A stretch of DNA of 64,000 bases, from contig NC_063157.1 in assembly GCF_020921035.1 (NCBI RefSeq), positions 22,523,015 through 22,587,014 on the forward strand, written 5' to 3'. The position numbers were made by a program, and so were the translations under genes. The stretch comes from Rhodamnia argentea. Taxonomy: Eukaryota > Streptophyta > Magnoliopsida > Myrtales > Myrtaceae. Of the stretch, positions 46,183-57,093 are shown piece after piece. The notes under the pieces were generated by a model. That model worked only from the letters and a program-made list of their open reading frames with translations, had not been told where the DNA came from and did no database searches. Each line of letters opens with the position of its first letter. The stretch's first letter is position 1.

Positions 46183-46908
46183 CTAGGGCCTTAAACCACA
46201 TCCCATGGAATGATAATCCACTGCAGTTAGAAAAGTGGCTAGAACGCAGAGGAACAACAATAGTTGATGTTGCGGGGCTTGTCTGAAGCGCCCGTGGCTC
46301 AGACCCATTCCCTTGTCTAACGATTGTTTGGGCAAACGAGATGGCGCCGGGGTGGCAGTGACCGTGGCTGGACCGGCAGGTAGCGGAACGACTTCTGGAA
46401 CAGGATGATACACGGCAACCTCGACCTTTTGCCCGAGAGAGCAGTAACAAGAGACGCTGCAGATGAAATAGAACATGCCCTTCTCGATCAGCGGCACTCT
46501 CACAGGCCCCGCGTGGAAGGACTGGAAGGGGTTGTCCGCCGTGCAGGCCTCGTACTCACGCCTCGACACTTGCATCACGTCATAAAAGCCTGACTCGAAC
46601 TCGAAAACTAGGACGAAAAAAGGAGGGCCAGAGGGATTACTTTCCCTTCCGATCACAGAGTGATCAGACACTACAACATGCATGGCAAAGGGATGAAATT
46701 AAAGAAAGCCGAAGAGATTACCGAGAATGTCGCCGACGAGGAAATAGTGGGAGGAGGACCAGTTGGAATAGTAAGTTGGGTATGGAGGGATGGACCAAAT
46801 CGAGCCTCCAACCTTGTATTGCAAGCCATTGGAGACGCCGACAATCGCGCTCACCATGACTGAGAGAAGTGCTTGTGAAGTTGCAGATAACTGTCTCTGC
46901 GCTGCCAT
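46183..46908 (-). CDS. Early nodulin-like phytocyanin without copper ligands (ENODL type)
   Basis: Two exons on the minus strand, 46908-46722 and 46607-46183, joined across a 114-bp GT-AG intron at the position usual for phytocyanins. The product is 203 aa. It has an N-terminal signal peptide (about 1-28), then a plastocyanin-like domain: YKVGGSIW at 31-38, NWSSSHYFLVGD, and the Cys pair C84 and C118 for the structural disulfide. A Pro/Ala/Thr-rich linker (about 128-150) suggests arabinogalactan glycosylation, and a hydrophobic C-terminal stretch suggests a GPI signal. The two copper His positions are Tyr71 (FYDV) and Tyr117 (CYC), while Cys112 and Gln122 remain. It should therefore not bind type-I copper, as in other ENODL proteins. 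The tail after the hydrophobic stretch (DYHSMGCGLRP) is longer than usual, so the exact 3' end is less certain. Plasma-membrane or cell-wall role expected. Confidence 0.88.
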
Positions 46909-48898
46909 TTTTCTGCAGAGTTTGGAGGAAGGGACTGTTCAGGATTCATGGCAACAGAAGGTCTATAGACTCGTGAGGATGAAGTAGAAGATGAAGAGAC
47001 TTTCGCCATGGAAGGAGAACGTTACGGTCTGCGATAGGAAGATGAATGACAAGAGGGTGTAAATGCAACATTTTTAATGATTTTCCATGCAAATGCAACA
47101 TTTTTACATAATCTAATCTAGTCTAATTCAGCAATAATGGAATTTTGTACAAGACGCTTCTTCCCGAGAGATCTTGTTAGTTGGTGACAATTGGAGCAAA
47201 CGATGCTTGGTTGGAATAAACAGGAAAATGGAATCATTTTCGAAACGGAAAGAGAAATGCTCGGTTGTTAAATTCGGTCGGGACTCGAGAAATCTCAAAT
47301 CACAAAATTAATGTGTTTTAGCATGGCTATGCTCAGTTTTGACGATTCTAAGATGGTTTCGGTCAATTCCACTTTTGTGATAAGTTTTAGGACTTCCAGT
47401 GTATTTATCCCTAAATTTTTCAGCAAAATTAGAGGAAATTAGGAAAAAACTTGGCACGATTGCAGTGACCTTCAATATCCATAGGTACACATGAGTAATG
47501 ACTAAGGAGTTATGTAAAAAATCGGATCTCAAAGACTTACAAATTGAAAGTCAAAAGTGAAAGTCGATCTCTCTAGGCGTGAGGTTTTCAATTTTCACCA
47601 TTTATAAGGGGGGGGGGAATTTTTCATATAAGGGCCTGAATGAGCCTTAAGTAGGGCGTTCTTCCGAAAGATGGCTTAGAGTGAATATTGTATCACATGA
47701 GGTTTTGAAGTGGGACCGTTTTTACAAAAGAAGGTTCAAAGTAGACCTTATCTCGAACAAAGATATGAGGTGGTGTCGTTTTTTCAAAAGATGACATAGA
47801 ATTGACATTGTGTCATATAAAGACCTAAAATATCCAAGTAAATTTTAAATAAGCGCCCGAGCTCATCGACCGACTCAATCCTCGCCGGCGACTTGCACGA
47901 GCGACTCATGTGTAAAAAGAAATGGGTCATGAACCATGACGATAGCAAAGGGCAACGCGAGCAAATTATCTTGATATGGTGCCAACGGAGAAAAAAAAAA
48001 TATACCACGAGTTATTTTTATCGAGTATGAGGCGCCAAAAACCCAACACCCAAAGGAAGTGCAGATGTGGTTAGAATCACCATTTGATCCCACCATTGCC
48101 TCTCTCTTCGACTATCAAGATTTTGGGATGTCTCTTTTGCGATCAAAGATTAGAAGAAAAGCGGTCATCGAAAGACACGATCAATCTGCTGGCCGTTGAA
48201 CTTTGGCCTATTTGAGACTAAGTTGGCAAACTTATGCTCTTATTTGAAACAAGATCCATTTTAAGTCATCCTCACCTCGAGTTCTTTTGTAAGATAAGGT
48301 CCATTTTGTGTCTTTTTTTGAGAAAATGGCTTCGCTCCGGACCTTTGTAGGTCCGTAGCTGTAATTATTTTCCAAATAGAGCTGAGAATAAGCACCAATT
48401 CAAAAGACTATGCAAACTCATTTCTCATTTGCCGATCGAATGAAGACATGTACGGCGATAACGGGGAAAGCGACGTACCATCTAATTTGAACGATAAAAA
48501 GTGGAACATATGATGCCCAATTGCCCATGCATCCCCATCAAGTTGATCGAAGATAAAGACATCTTTGTCTTCATTTCCACCAAATTTGACCTTCCTCCTT
48601 CCGTCCCTTTTCAAATGAAGCGGAAAAATTTGAAACAAAAAGAGGAGCATGCCTATCCCCAAAAACGCATTTTAAAAAAGCAAAAAGATTTCGACAAAAA
48701 ACCTTTTTTTTTTTTTTTTTTTGGTCGGAAGACAAAAAAAGCTGTTGAAAAATCATGCATCTACCATTTTCGGTCCGAATCACTAGCCGTGGTTTGTAGG
48801 CCCCACTCGGGTGGGGAAATTATCTTACCGTTAGCCGCAAACTCCTCTGCTTTTGCCCCAGCCCAAAAACTCCTTTGCTACAGACCAATCCGCCGGCT
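46909..48898. other. Intergenic region between phytocyanin and glutaredoxin-like genes
   Basis: AT-rich DNA with a poly-G run near 47,608 and related, degenerate dispersed repeat words around 47,640-47,830 and 48,200-48,320 (for example TTCAAAAGATGACATAG). No gene was recognised. Confidence 0.5.
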
Positions 48899-48923
48899 CC
48901 ACGTGGGCTATTCGACACGTGGC
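48899..48923. promoter_or_regulatory. Two G-box elements upstream of the glutaredoxin-like gene
   Basis: CCACGTGG at 48,899-48,906 and CACGTGGC at 48,916-48,923 are clustered about 345-365 bp before the start codon. They match the bZIP/bHLH G-box core CACGTG. A role in light, ABA or stress response is inference from motif only. Confidence 0.55.
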
Positions 48924-49264
48924 GGTTTCTTGTTCGGCTGTTTCACACGGCAATGTATTGCCTGCCGTGCGCACGCGTCGTTTCGAATTTTAAAAATTGC
49001 CGTAACAGCTTTCTAGCCGTTGAGCTCGACACGAACCATACAGTCGCTCTGTCTCTCTCCTGCAAAAAGGAGAACACGGTCTCTCACTCTTCGCTTTCAT
49101 TTTTTGTTTCTTTCAGCTGTTTCTATTTCAGAGAACCCATCTTGGGTTTTCTTTGTTTTTCCTGTTCAGTCTATTCCTCTCTCTCTGTGAATTGAGATTT
49201 CAGCTTGCTGAATTTTTGTGTTTTTTGTGTTCTTTCTTTTGGGGGGTGGGGGGGTTTTCAAGCA

Positions 49265-50425
49265 ATGAAGGGAGTGAAGGGAAAGCTATTGAAGAAGCTC
49301 AAGACGATCAAGCCCATCGGGTATCTGAAGCAGGACAGGATTCTTCATCTGAACGCTGCAGATGGGTACGTCGAGACATTCTTGAAGAATCCGATCATGA
49401 AGGCTCAAACCATGTTGTTTCCGAAAGATAATCCCGATCGGAGCCACAACTATCAGGGCAGTGTCCGGGAGGCGCAAGAACCGGAGGTTATTGACGTCAC
49501 GGAGCTGATGAAGGATCTTGAAGATGCCGAAATTGGGTTTGATGACGATTTGGAGAACAAGGAGAACATTGGTCCGAATGTCAATGTGGAAAGCGCACTT
49601 CTTGGCAAAGAGAACTGTGAGAATATGCTTATGAAGTCAGAGCTGGAATCGTCTCCAGATGAGGCTTCGAGATTGTCTCAAACAGAGGAGCTACCCAGAA
49701 ACAGCTTGAAGACCCCGTTATCAGAAATTGATGTTTCGAATTTTAGGCGGCCAGATTTGAATTCGTCGAGTCTTTTCGATCCTAACCTGCTCGTGGCATT
49801 TGAGCAAGCGGTGAAGGAGCAGATCAGGATCAGCCAAGAAGTGATGAGACCCAGAATTGAGGCAGAGCCAGATGATTTAGGGAAAAGTTCTGACGAGCCC
49901 CCTTCCAAAACTCGTCGAATCGAGGAGGACAATGAGGATGCTGATCCACTGTTGGCATTTGAAGAGAAGTGCCCACCTGGAGGCTGCGATTCGGTAATCT
50001 TCTACACAACCAGCCTTAGAGGCATAAGAAAGACATTTGAAGACTGCGGCAAGATTCGTTTTCTTCTGAACAGCTTCCGCATCCTGTACCACGAGAGAGA
50101 CGTGTCGATGCACACCGAGTTTAAGGAAGAATTGTGGGACATCTTGGGCGGGAAGGCGGTTCCACCGAGGGTGTTCATTAAGGGGAGGTACATCGGTGGA
50201 GCTGAACGTGTGTTGGGGTTGCATGAGCAAGGAAAGCTCAAGAAGCTTCTTGAGGGAGTCCCAATTGATAGGTCTACTGGTCCATGTGAAGGCTGCGGTG
50301 GTATGAAATTCGTGGTGTGTTTCAAATGCAATGGCAGCCACAAGCTCGTTGGCGAAGACTCGTCGGCGACTGAATGCTTGGAGTGCAACGAGAATGGCTT
50401 GATTATTTGCCCACTTTGCTGTTGA
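49265..50425 (+). CDS. Glutaredoxin-like protein with C-terminal Cys-rich zinc-binding tail (At5g39865/At3g57070 type)
   Basis: Single exon, 386 aa, from the ATG at 49265 (MKGVKGKLLKKLKTIKPIGY). An in-frame upstream extension to 49205 lacks family similarity and was excluded. Residues 1-235 are a long, charged, low-complexity region with a conserved start. The glutaredoxin fold runs about 242-332 (VIFYTTSLRGIRKTFEDC, then VPPRVFIKGRYIGGAE with the cis-Pro and the GSH-binding Gly pair). The usual CxxC/CxxS active site is replaced by SLRG at 250-253. Four CxxC pairs follow, at 341/344, 352/355, 371/374 and 382/385, predicted to hold zinc. Plant members of this family are poorly characterised and are not expected to be classical oxidoreductases. 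Family assignment is strong; biochemical role is open. Confidence 0.92.
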   Translation: MKGVKGKLLKKLKTIKPIGYLKQDRILHLNAADGYVETFLKNPIMKAQTMLFPKDNPDRSHNYQGSVREAQEPEVIDVTELMKDLEDAEIGFDDDLENKENIGPNVNVESALLGKENCENMLMKSELESSPDEASRLSQTEELPRNSLKTPLSEIDVSNFRRPDLNSSSLFDPNLLVAFEQAVKEQIRISQEVMRPRIEAEPDDLGKSSDEPPSKTRRIEEDNEDADPLLAFEEKCPPGGCDSVIFYTTSLRGIRKTFEDCGKIRFLLNSFRILYHERDVSMHTEFKEELWDILGGKAVPPRVFIKGRYIGGAERVLGLHEQGKLKKLLEGVPIDRSTGPCEGCGGMKFVVCFKCNGSHKLVGEDSSATECLECNENGLIICPLCC

Positions 50426-51509
50426 GAGAATTCATCTCAGTTTCTGATCATTCTTTCCCTTGTGTGGTCCTCAATTACATGTTTCATTGTAAAGCTCCTA
50501 TAAAAAAAACATCAGTGCGGTGCTCTTTTTCCCGTGAGTCCTCTTACACTAAACTGGTACGGTCATTGGGTGGTTTATGTTTGCTGAACATAGTCTGTAT
50601 AATCTGAAGACGTATAAATCTTACTTACTGCCTTTCAATACAAGCTCAAGCATTCCATTTGGCAAACGCACCTGCGAAAGTGCAATCTGATTTCAAAATA
50701 GGTAGATGAATTGAATGATTTGGGGACGTTCTTTTGAAGGAAGATTATCAGTTAGAGATGGTGGATTGTGATCTTGCTTTCCTTATTCCTTGACTTGGAT
50801 ATTATTTCCTTTGCTTACTTTTAGACAGCAGCAAATCCTCAGTGACGAATTCACATCCAGATCAAAAGTAGGAATTGCTGCTGAAAAATTGTATAATTGT
50901 GCTCGAACTTCTGTTACAGTGGCAATTGTTTATACGAAGTCATTCGCTCCCAGCATTGCAGTTCCTTTCCACAACGAAGGTTATCAGACTGGTCCGATCA
51001 ATTCCGAAACCTTTGTAGTCTATGAGGCTCTCCCTCTTGCAGCTTTCTACTCCTTTTGAGGTACTGGTTAGATTACTATTGATGTCTCTCGTTTTGGTGT
51101 GTAAGCAATGTTTCAGACAAGACCCTGAAGAGGTTCTTCATTTTTCATTCTGCCAATCATCTTCAGATCACCGAAATCATTTGACACCGCCTCTTATTTT
51201 TGTTCTTGTGATACCGCATTCTCGAGATCCATCCGGCAACCTGTTCATCCTTTTTGTTACGGAGTAATCTTACCCTGCTAAATGTCACTTTCCTCAGAAA
51301 AACTTGGCTTGGGGGAGAGATTACTCAAAAGTTCACCAGGGCATTGAGTTCACAGCTCAGAGACTACAAACAGATCAATTCCGAAACCTTTGGATTATTT
51401 CAACCGACTTAAATTTTTCATTATATTTGAACCTCAATGAATAAACAATTGAATCTAAAATGATGTGCACAGTTTCTTATTACTGAAACTCCCTTTACGG
51501 AAAAATTGG

Positions 51510-52006
51510 GAAAATGATACAAATGATCCATTGACTTTGGTTCAATGTGTAATGTTGTTCCTGAACATTTAATTTGTTCAATGTGTTCGTCATTCTATTT
51601 GGTCAAACGACAAATCAATCAAACGTTAGTTGATGGAGTATAGTGTTATATGCTGAGGTGGGCTTTCAAATATGATGAGTCAATACATCCATCTCTTCAA
51701 AAGAAAAAAAAATAGAGCGTTAACATGTCCATCGTTATTTGATAACGTAGATTATTATATCTTCATGATATGAATATCTTCCTCATGTAACTTTTTTTTT
51801 CCTACTCTTAAACTGAACTGGTTAGAAGCCATATCAACATTTTGATTAACTTGGATTAACAAAGATGATATTTAGCATTTTCATATAATTTAGAGATTAG
51901 ATTGAATATTTAATAATAGTTTAGGGATTACAATGAACAAACTAAAAATGCAGGGATGACATTGCACATTAGATCAAAATTTAGAGACCATTTGTGCTAT
52001 TTACTT
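51510..52006. mobile_element. MITE-like element, ~0.5 kb, with ~75-bp terminal inverted repeats
   Basis: The left arm (ATACAAATGATCCATTGAC, GTTCAATGTGTAATGTTGTT, AATTTGTTCAATGTG) is matched in reverse by the right arm (TACAATGAACAAACT, GATGACATTGCACATTAGAT, GACCATTTGTGCTATT), roughly 80% by eye. The interior is AT-rich without coding sequence. A clear target-site duplication was not resolved. Confidence 0.65.
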
Positions 52007-54498
52007 GAGAAAATGCACTCCTACTTTTGCTGCACACTTTGATGCAATCATTACAGAGGTTTTCAAAAGTCCTAATCCAATGTTTCTAAACTCCGAGTTC
52101 GATTAATCTGTGAAATTTTTTTTGGCAAGCTTAAACTCAGTAAATAATAGCTGTACGTTTAAAGTAGGAGATCTACTCACCATTTGAAACGGGAGCACAA
52201 CATCATAGTAACATTTAGCAAGTAAATATCACATATTATAGCAAATAGGGAAATCTAAAATGCTATCTAAATTTATTTAATATACTGTAATCCACACGAT
52301 ACATGTGTAGCTCACTAGATATCATTCGGAAAGAATATGACCCAAACTCGATATAATCATGTGTGCAAAAGATAGATGTCAAGAGTCACACACTCAAATG
52401 CGCACATATGAATTTATTAATCCCATGATGCTCGTGTACCACATAGTAAGTCATCGATGTACATAGCTAAGAATACGTTCCCTTGGTAGAGCTTATCTTG
52501 ACTAACGAGACATTGTCACTACCAGCTCACGAAGAGGAAACCATAAACACATCTTTGCCATTGAGCACATACATCACAAGTGTACTTCACATCGGCGAGG
52601 ATAAATACACATTGTATAAGCGAATGATCATAGTTATTCCATATAATTGTATCAAGATTTCTTAAAGCCACATAAGGCTACATGAGGCACATCATTTTGT
52701 GTATGAATTATAGGACTTCATGTCCTCTCAATTTTGTAAAGATCCTCTTCTTAGACAATAGAACATCTTATACTCATATAAGAAAGTTCGCTCTCTAGTG
52801 AGTAGACCATGACAAATATCCCCTGCACATGGCATCACTGACATACAAATTATCATAATATATCAGTTGTCTTGTTCAATCAGTATAAATACAATGCAAC
52901 TATATCACTCGACTATTTTGGTATTCCCCGAGTCAACAATGGAACCAAAATAGCCATTTTATTTTCATTTGGAAACTCACATAACTCCTATAGATAAAAC
53001 AATCATAATTCCGTATGTACCATCATCATGTGCAAATCATTATCGCATTATGTGACATATTTAATGACAAATTTACCCGGAACTAATAACACATTAATCT
53101 GTTGACATTTTCCGTCTAATCATTGGCAATCAAATAATTAAGTGTTTTTTAAGATACAAAACTTCATCTGCTTTTTACCATACCATCACTATTTAATAGG
53201 GAACATATGTTAATTTGTATATTAGTGGGATAACTTTGACATTTTATTCTTTCATAACGTATGTGCTTCATATAATTTTCCCTTTTAAGACCACGCCTCG
53301 ATGAAGTTCACCTTTATCATCAAAGTTAAAACTAATTTTCAGATTATCAGGATTACATAGTCCCTAACAAAATTTCCGACTTTATGATTTTTACCCATAA
53401 CTTCCACATTTCTTTTAGTCAAGCAAATATTAATCAATTTAAACATCTAAGGCCATTGATTTGTCATCCCAGACATATAAATACTTCATTTACACTATAG
53501 AAATGGCAGAGATTTTATCAAATTACCAAACAACCAACTTCTAAATTAATTATGCAATTTAGTCCAATTTTGTCTAATTGAATAAATCCTCTATATAAAG
53601 CCATTATTTCACTATCAATCACCCCGTGGTTTCTGATTGTGTAATCAGCCCTTATAATTGTCAGTATTTGTAAATTCGTCCCCAAACCTTGATAAATCAT
53701 ACATTTGCCCCTAAAGTTTCAAAACTATTTATTTTGACCTAGTTTGATTTCCTTTAATTAGTATAACTTGATAGTCCATTAATTAACACTTATAACCATA
53801 ATATAACGCAATTAAAAGAGCCATTCATTTCTGTAAATTTTACATAGATGTCAAAATTGGTAAAATGACACTTCTAAATTTAGTTTTACCATTTCTACAT
53901 TTTTTAAATCCAAGATGCAACAAAATCTATTAGTTATCATTCGAGCATATTCTAAGAAAGTAGAATTTTTTTTAATTCAAACCCAATAAATCACAATAGC
54001 TCAACATGGGGTAATATTAAGATTTATACTAAATAAACAAACATCAACATAACTAGTTAAAGAATACTAAGTAAATCAATCTAATTTAATTTCTAGAAGA
54101 TTTCACTTATCTTGAGCGAAAGACTTCAAAAGCCCAAAGCCTTAATTACATTGTAAGATGCTTGATGGGTGGAATTAAAAACAACATATTGGATGAATTT
54201 TTTAGCTTGGATGACATTTGAATTGGAACCTTGCTTGGTGTAAAATATTGGAAGGGAAATAAAAAATCATTGAGCTTGAAGATGTGCGGATGGAGGTGCT
54301 CCTACGAGAAATAGAAGGAATTTTTTTTTCTATCTTTCTTCTTCTTCTTTTACCTTTTTTAAAAGAACAAATCTTACTGAACATGTCATAAATAACTAGA
54401 GTTAAAATAATAGATATAAAGAGACAAACGTAAAAAATAATATGTCATCCATGATATCATTTTAGGAGATATATTCGATAGCACAAATTAAGAGCATG

Positions 54499-55608
54499 TG
54501 ACTGCGTTTGGCAGTCGGGATAAAAATTAGAATATGACAAAATTTATCCTATCCTATGTTTGGCTCCAGTCTAGGACAGGACAAAGTGGGATATAAGGGG
54601 GATATAACCAGGATAAAATTATCCCATGGAGAAGGTGGGATAAAGGTGGATAGGATTTCTTATGTTCATGATATAAAAGCTATTTTATTTCGAATAACAA
54701 ACTTCTTAAATAATAAAATTAAAATTATTATTAAATGTGAATTATATTTGAATTATATTTTTTTTATTTACTCATATATGTATTTATAAATTTTATTTTT
54801 TTCTACTTTATAATATATATTTTGTGCATATATACACACACTTCATATCCACATCACGTCATAACATATTTTAGGTATAGTAGTATAGTTTATTATTCAC
54901 TAAAAATTTATTAATAAATGATGGAACGAAATAAAAATAATGAAAATAATGAGATATAAAAATAAAAAATAAGTACAAAAATAAAGTAGAACAACCCAGA
55001 TTTTAAATAAACAAAATTCAAACTTGAAAATGAAAATAATTCTCTAAGAATGTGGGGCAATGAAATTTCTAAAAAAAAAAAAAAAATAGAAATCTTCATC
55101 TACTTCTCCTATGTATCTTTGGTTCATATTAAAGTTTCACCACTCCTTTGTAGTTTTATAGTTCACATCAGAACTCTACAAAAATGGTGAGAGATTCGAA
55201 ACTTCTTACCTTTCGTAAGTTTTTGGTTCATGTCAAAAGTCTATAAAAGCAGAAAGAAAGTAAAAATTCATTCTCCTCCGCAACTTGGTGGTTCATATTG
55301 AAGTTTAACCAAAGTAGCGAGAGAGACAAAAAAATTTGTAGTTGCAAATGTGAATGATCACATTTTCTCTCTTACTAGAGTTGGCAGTGAATTATGAGAA
55401 TTTCTTATAGTTTCCATTTGTGCATTTTTAAGTTAAGTTACATTGATATGTGTAAATACAAATAATGAACATGATAGAATATGAACATATCCGATTTTAT
55501 TATCGTGATTCACCAAACAGTGGATAGGATATGGCAAAATCTGTGGATTTCATATCATATCATGTCCAATTCTATCCTAGCTAAAACTCCAAACGACCAA
55601 ACGCAGCC
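54499..55608. mobile_element. ~1.1-kb non-autonomous element with CTGCGTTTGG terminal inverted repeats
   Basis: The left end GACTGCGTTTGG and right end CCAAACGCAGCC are inverted with one mismatch. Subterminal GGATAGGATA and TATCCTATCC words also pair across the element. Such CTGCGTTTGG ends are typical of common plant DNA transposons. The middle holds repeated TTGGTTCAT...AAGT words (about 55,117-55,310). There is no transposase frame. The flanking duplication is uncertain (TGT on both sides). Confidence 0.55.
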
Positions 55609-57093
55609 TGTGGATATTTAAGTGAGAGGGATAAGTGGCTTGATTGGATAGTTAAGATAAAATGTTAGATAATGTTGAAATGAAATTTGACATTTTTGCA
55701 AATACATGGGGAACTCAGTGTCCGCCGGAAATGCAGATAAGCCAGAGAAATCTTAAATCGGTGAATTTGCACTTTTGCTAATTACCGTATATGCTTTTTT
55801 AGCATATAGATCCCACCCGATAAATACTCTATATCAATGCATTTTTCACCGTCAATCTCTGATAATGACTTAACGCTAATTTCCAATCATTTATGCTTAT
55901 TGAAGTTAGTAAAATTATTATACTAAATGATTTTTCTCAATTACAGAATATACGGATTTCGTGAAAACCAATATTTCCCACGTCTATATTAAGTTTGAAA
56001 TGTCCATAAACCTTCGAAGCATTTTCCAGCGATTCGAACTCGAGCCGCCATTTTTGACCCTCTAAATGACTTAATAACCCTCAACAAAGTCACATACTTG
56101 AACACCACGGCTCTAAAAGCTAATATTCTGGTAGTGTTCCTAGCTTAACAAATCCACCAACAGTCATAATTTGTCGAAGGTTATCAAATAATTCATGGAG
56201 TGCATTTGATCTCCTGAGCAATATTAGGAAATGGAGAAATTTACAGATGTCACAGGGGAGTAGGACATGCTCTCGTAACCAGGAGTCTCAACTTCTCCGT
56301 TGCAGAGACCGGACCAGCGTGTGCCGGCCACATTTTGAGAGCGAATCATCGTTCGAAAGTTGGGAGTGCTTTTCCCCCACCAGTTTTTTAGGGCATTGCA
56401 GACAAAGCTTCGCTGCAGAAGGTTGATGGGTATACACATCCGACAGTTTCCACGGAAGATCCATTAGACCCAGTTGCAAAGAGTATAAACCAATCAAAAA
56501 AAAGGTTTTGCCCACCTTTTCTTTGTTTTCTTCTGCAAGTCAGGCCAGTTTAGCCAAATCTAGACAAACCCACTGGGCCGAAAAACAAAATCACACCACT
56601 ATTGCATTCCATCATTACATGACACAGGAAAAAAAAAATAAAGAGAGACGAACCACCTAACCGGCGGCTTTCTTAAGCTGACAAATATGATTTCCTTTAT
56701 GTTACACATATCAGGAGTGCACAGTAGAAGAGGAGGGGCAGACAATCTCCACCTACGACCATGAGGCTAGTACACATACTAGTACAAGAAGAGGTCCACA
56801 AATTCGCTACAATGTCAGATACAAAATTGTGACAACTTACGTCGCAGAAAAAGAGGAAAAAGAAAAGAAAAGAAAGGAAAATGCATAAGGAGAAGATTTG
56901 AAAGGAAAAAAATAGAGAACAAGGGCGAAACCTGGTGAGGCTTCGTTGACCATCACTGCGACCAAGAGTTACCTTATCACAAGGAACATCCAGTTCCTCC
57001 AACCAAATTATTATCTCCAGCCATTGCCAACCCATCACAAATAACCAAGGTCCCGAACATCAATCTACCAGCTGCGCCGAAGCAAAATTTCTC

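Larger units (their letters stand above)
50426..57093. other. Long AT-rich intergenic region
   Basis: The glutaredoxin-like gene's 3' UTR probably extends to about 50,650. A 20-bp word GATCAATTCCGAAACCTTTG occurs twice (about 50,997 and 51,375). Two inverted-repeat elements are listed separately. A minus-strand frame at 56,224-56,439 (about 71 codons, with KNWWGKSTPNFRTM) is unassigned. No gene was recognised in between. Confidence 0.5.

Noticed and set aside
49205-49264. N-terminal extension of the glutaredoxin-like protein
   Set aside because: The added residues lie in leader-like sequence with a poly-G run and lack family similarity. MKGVKGKLL at 49265 fits the family start.
52400-53000. 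Possible Ty1/copia-like remnant in AT-rich DNA
   Set aside because: No conserved pol motif, LTR pair or PBS could be identified; the impression came from composition only.
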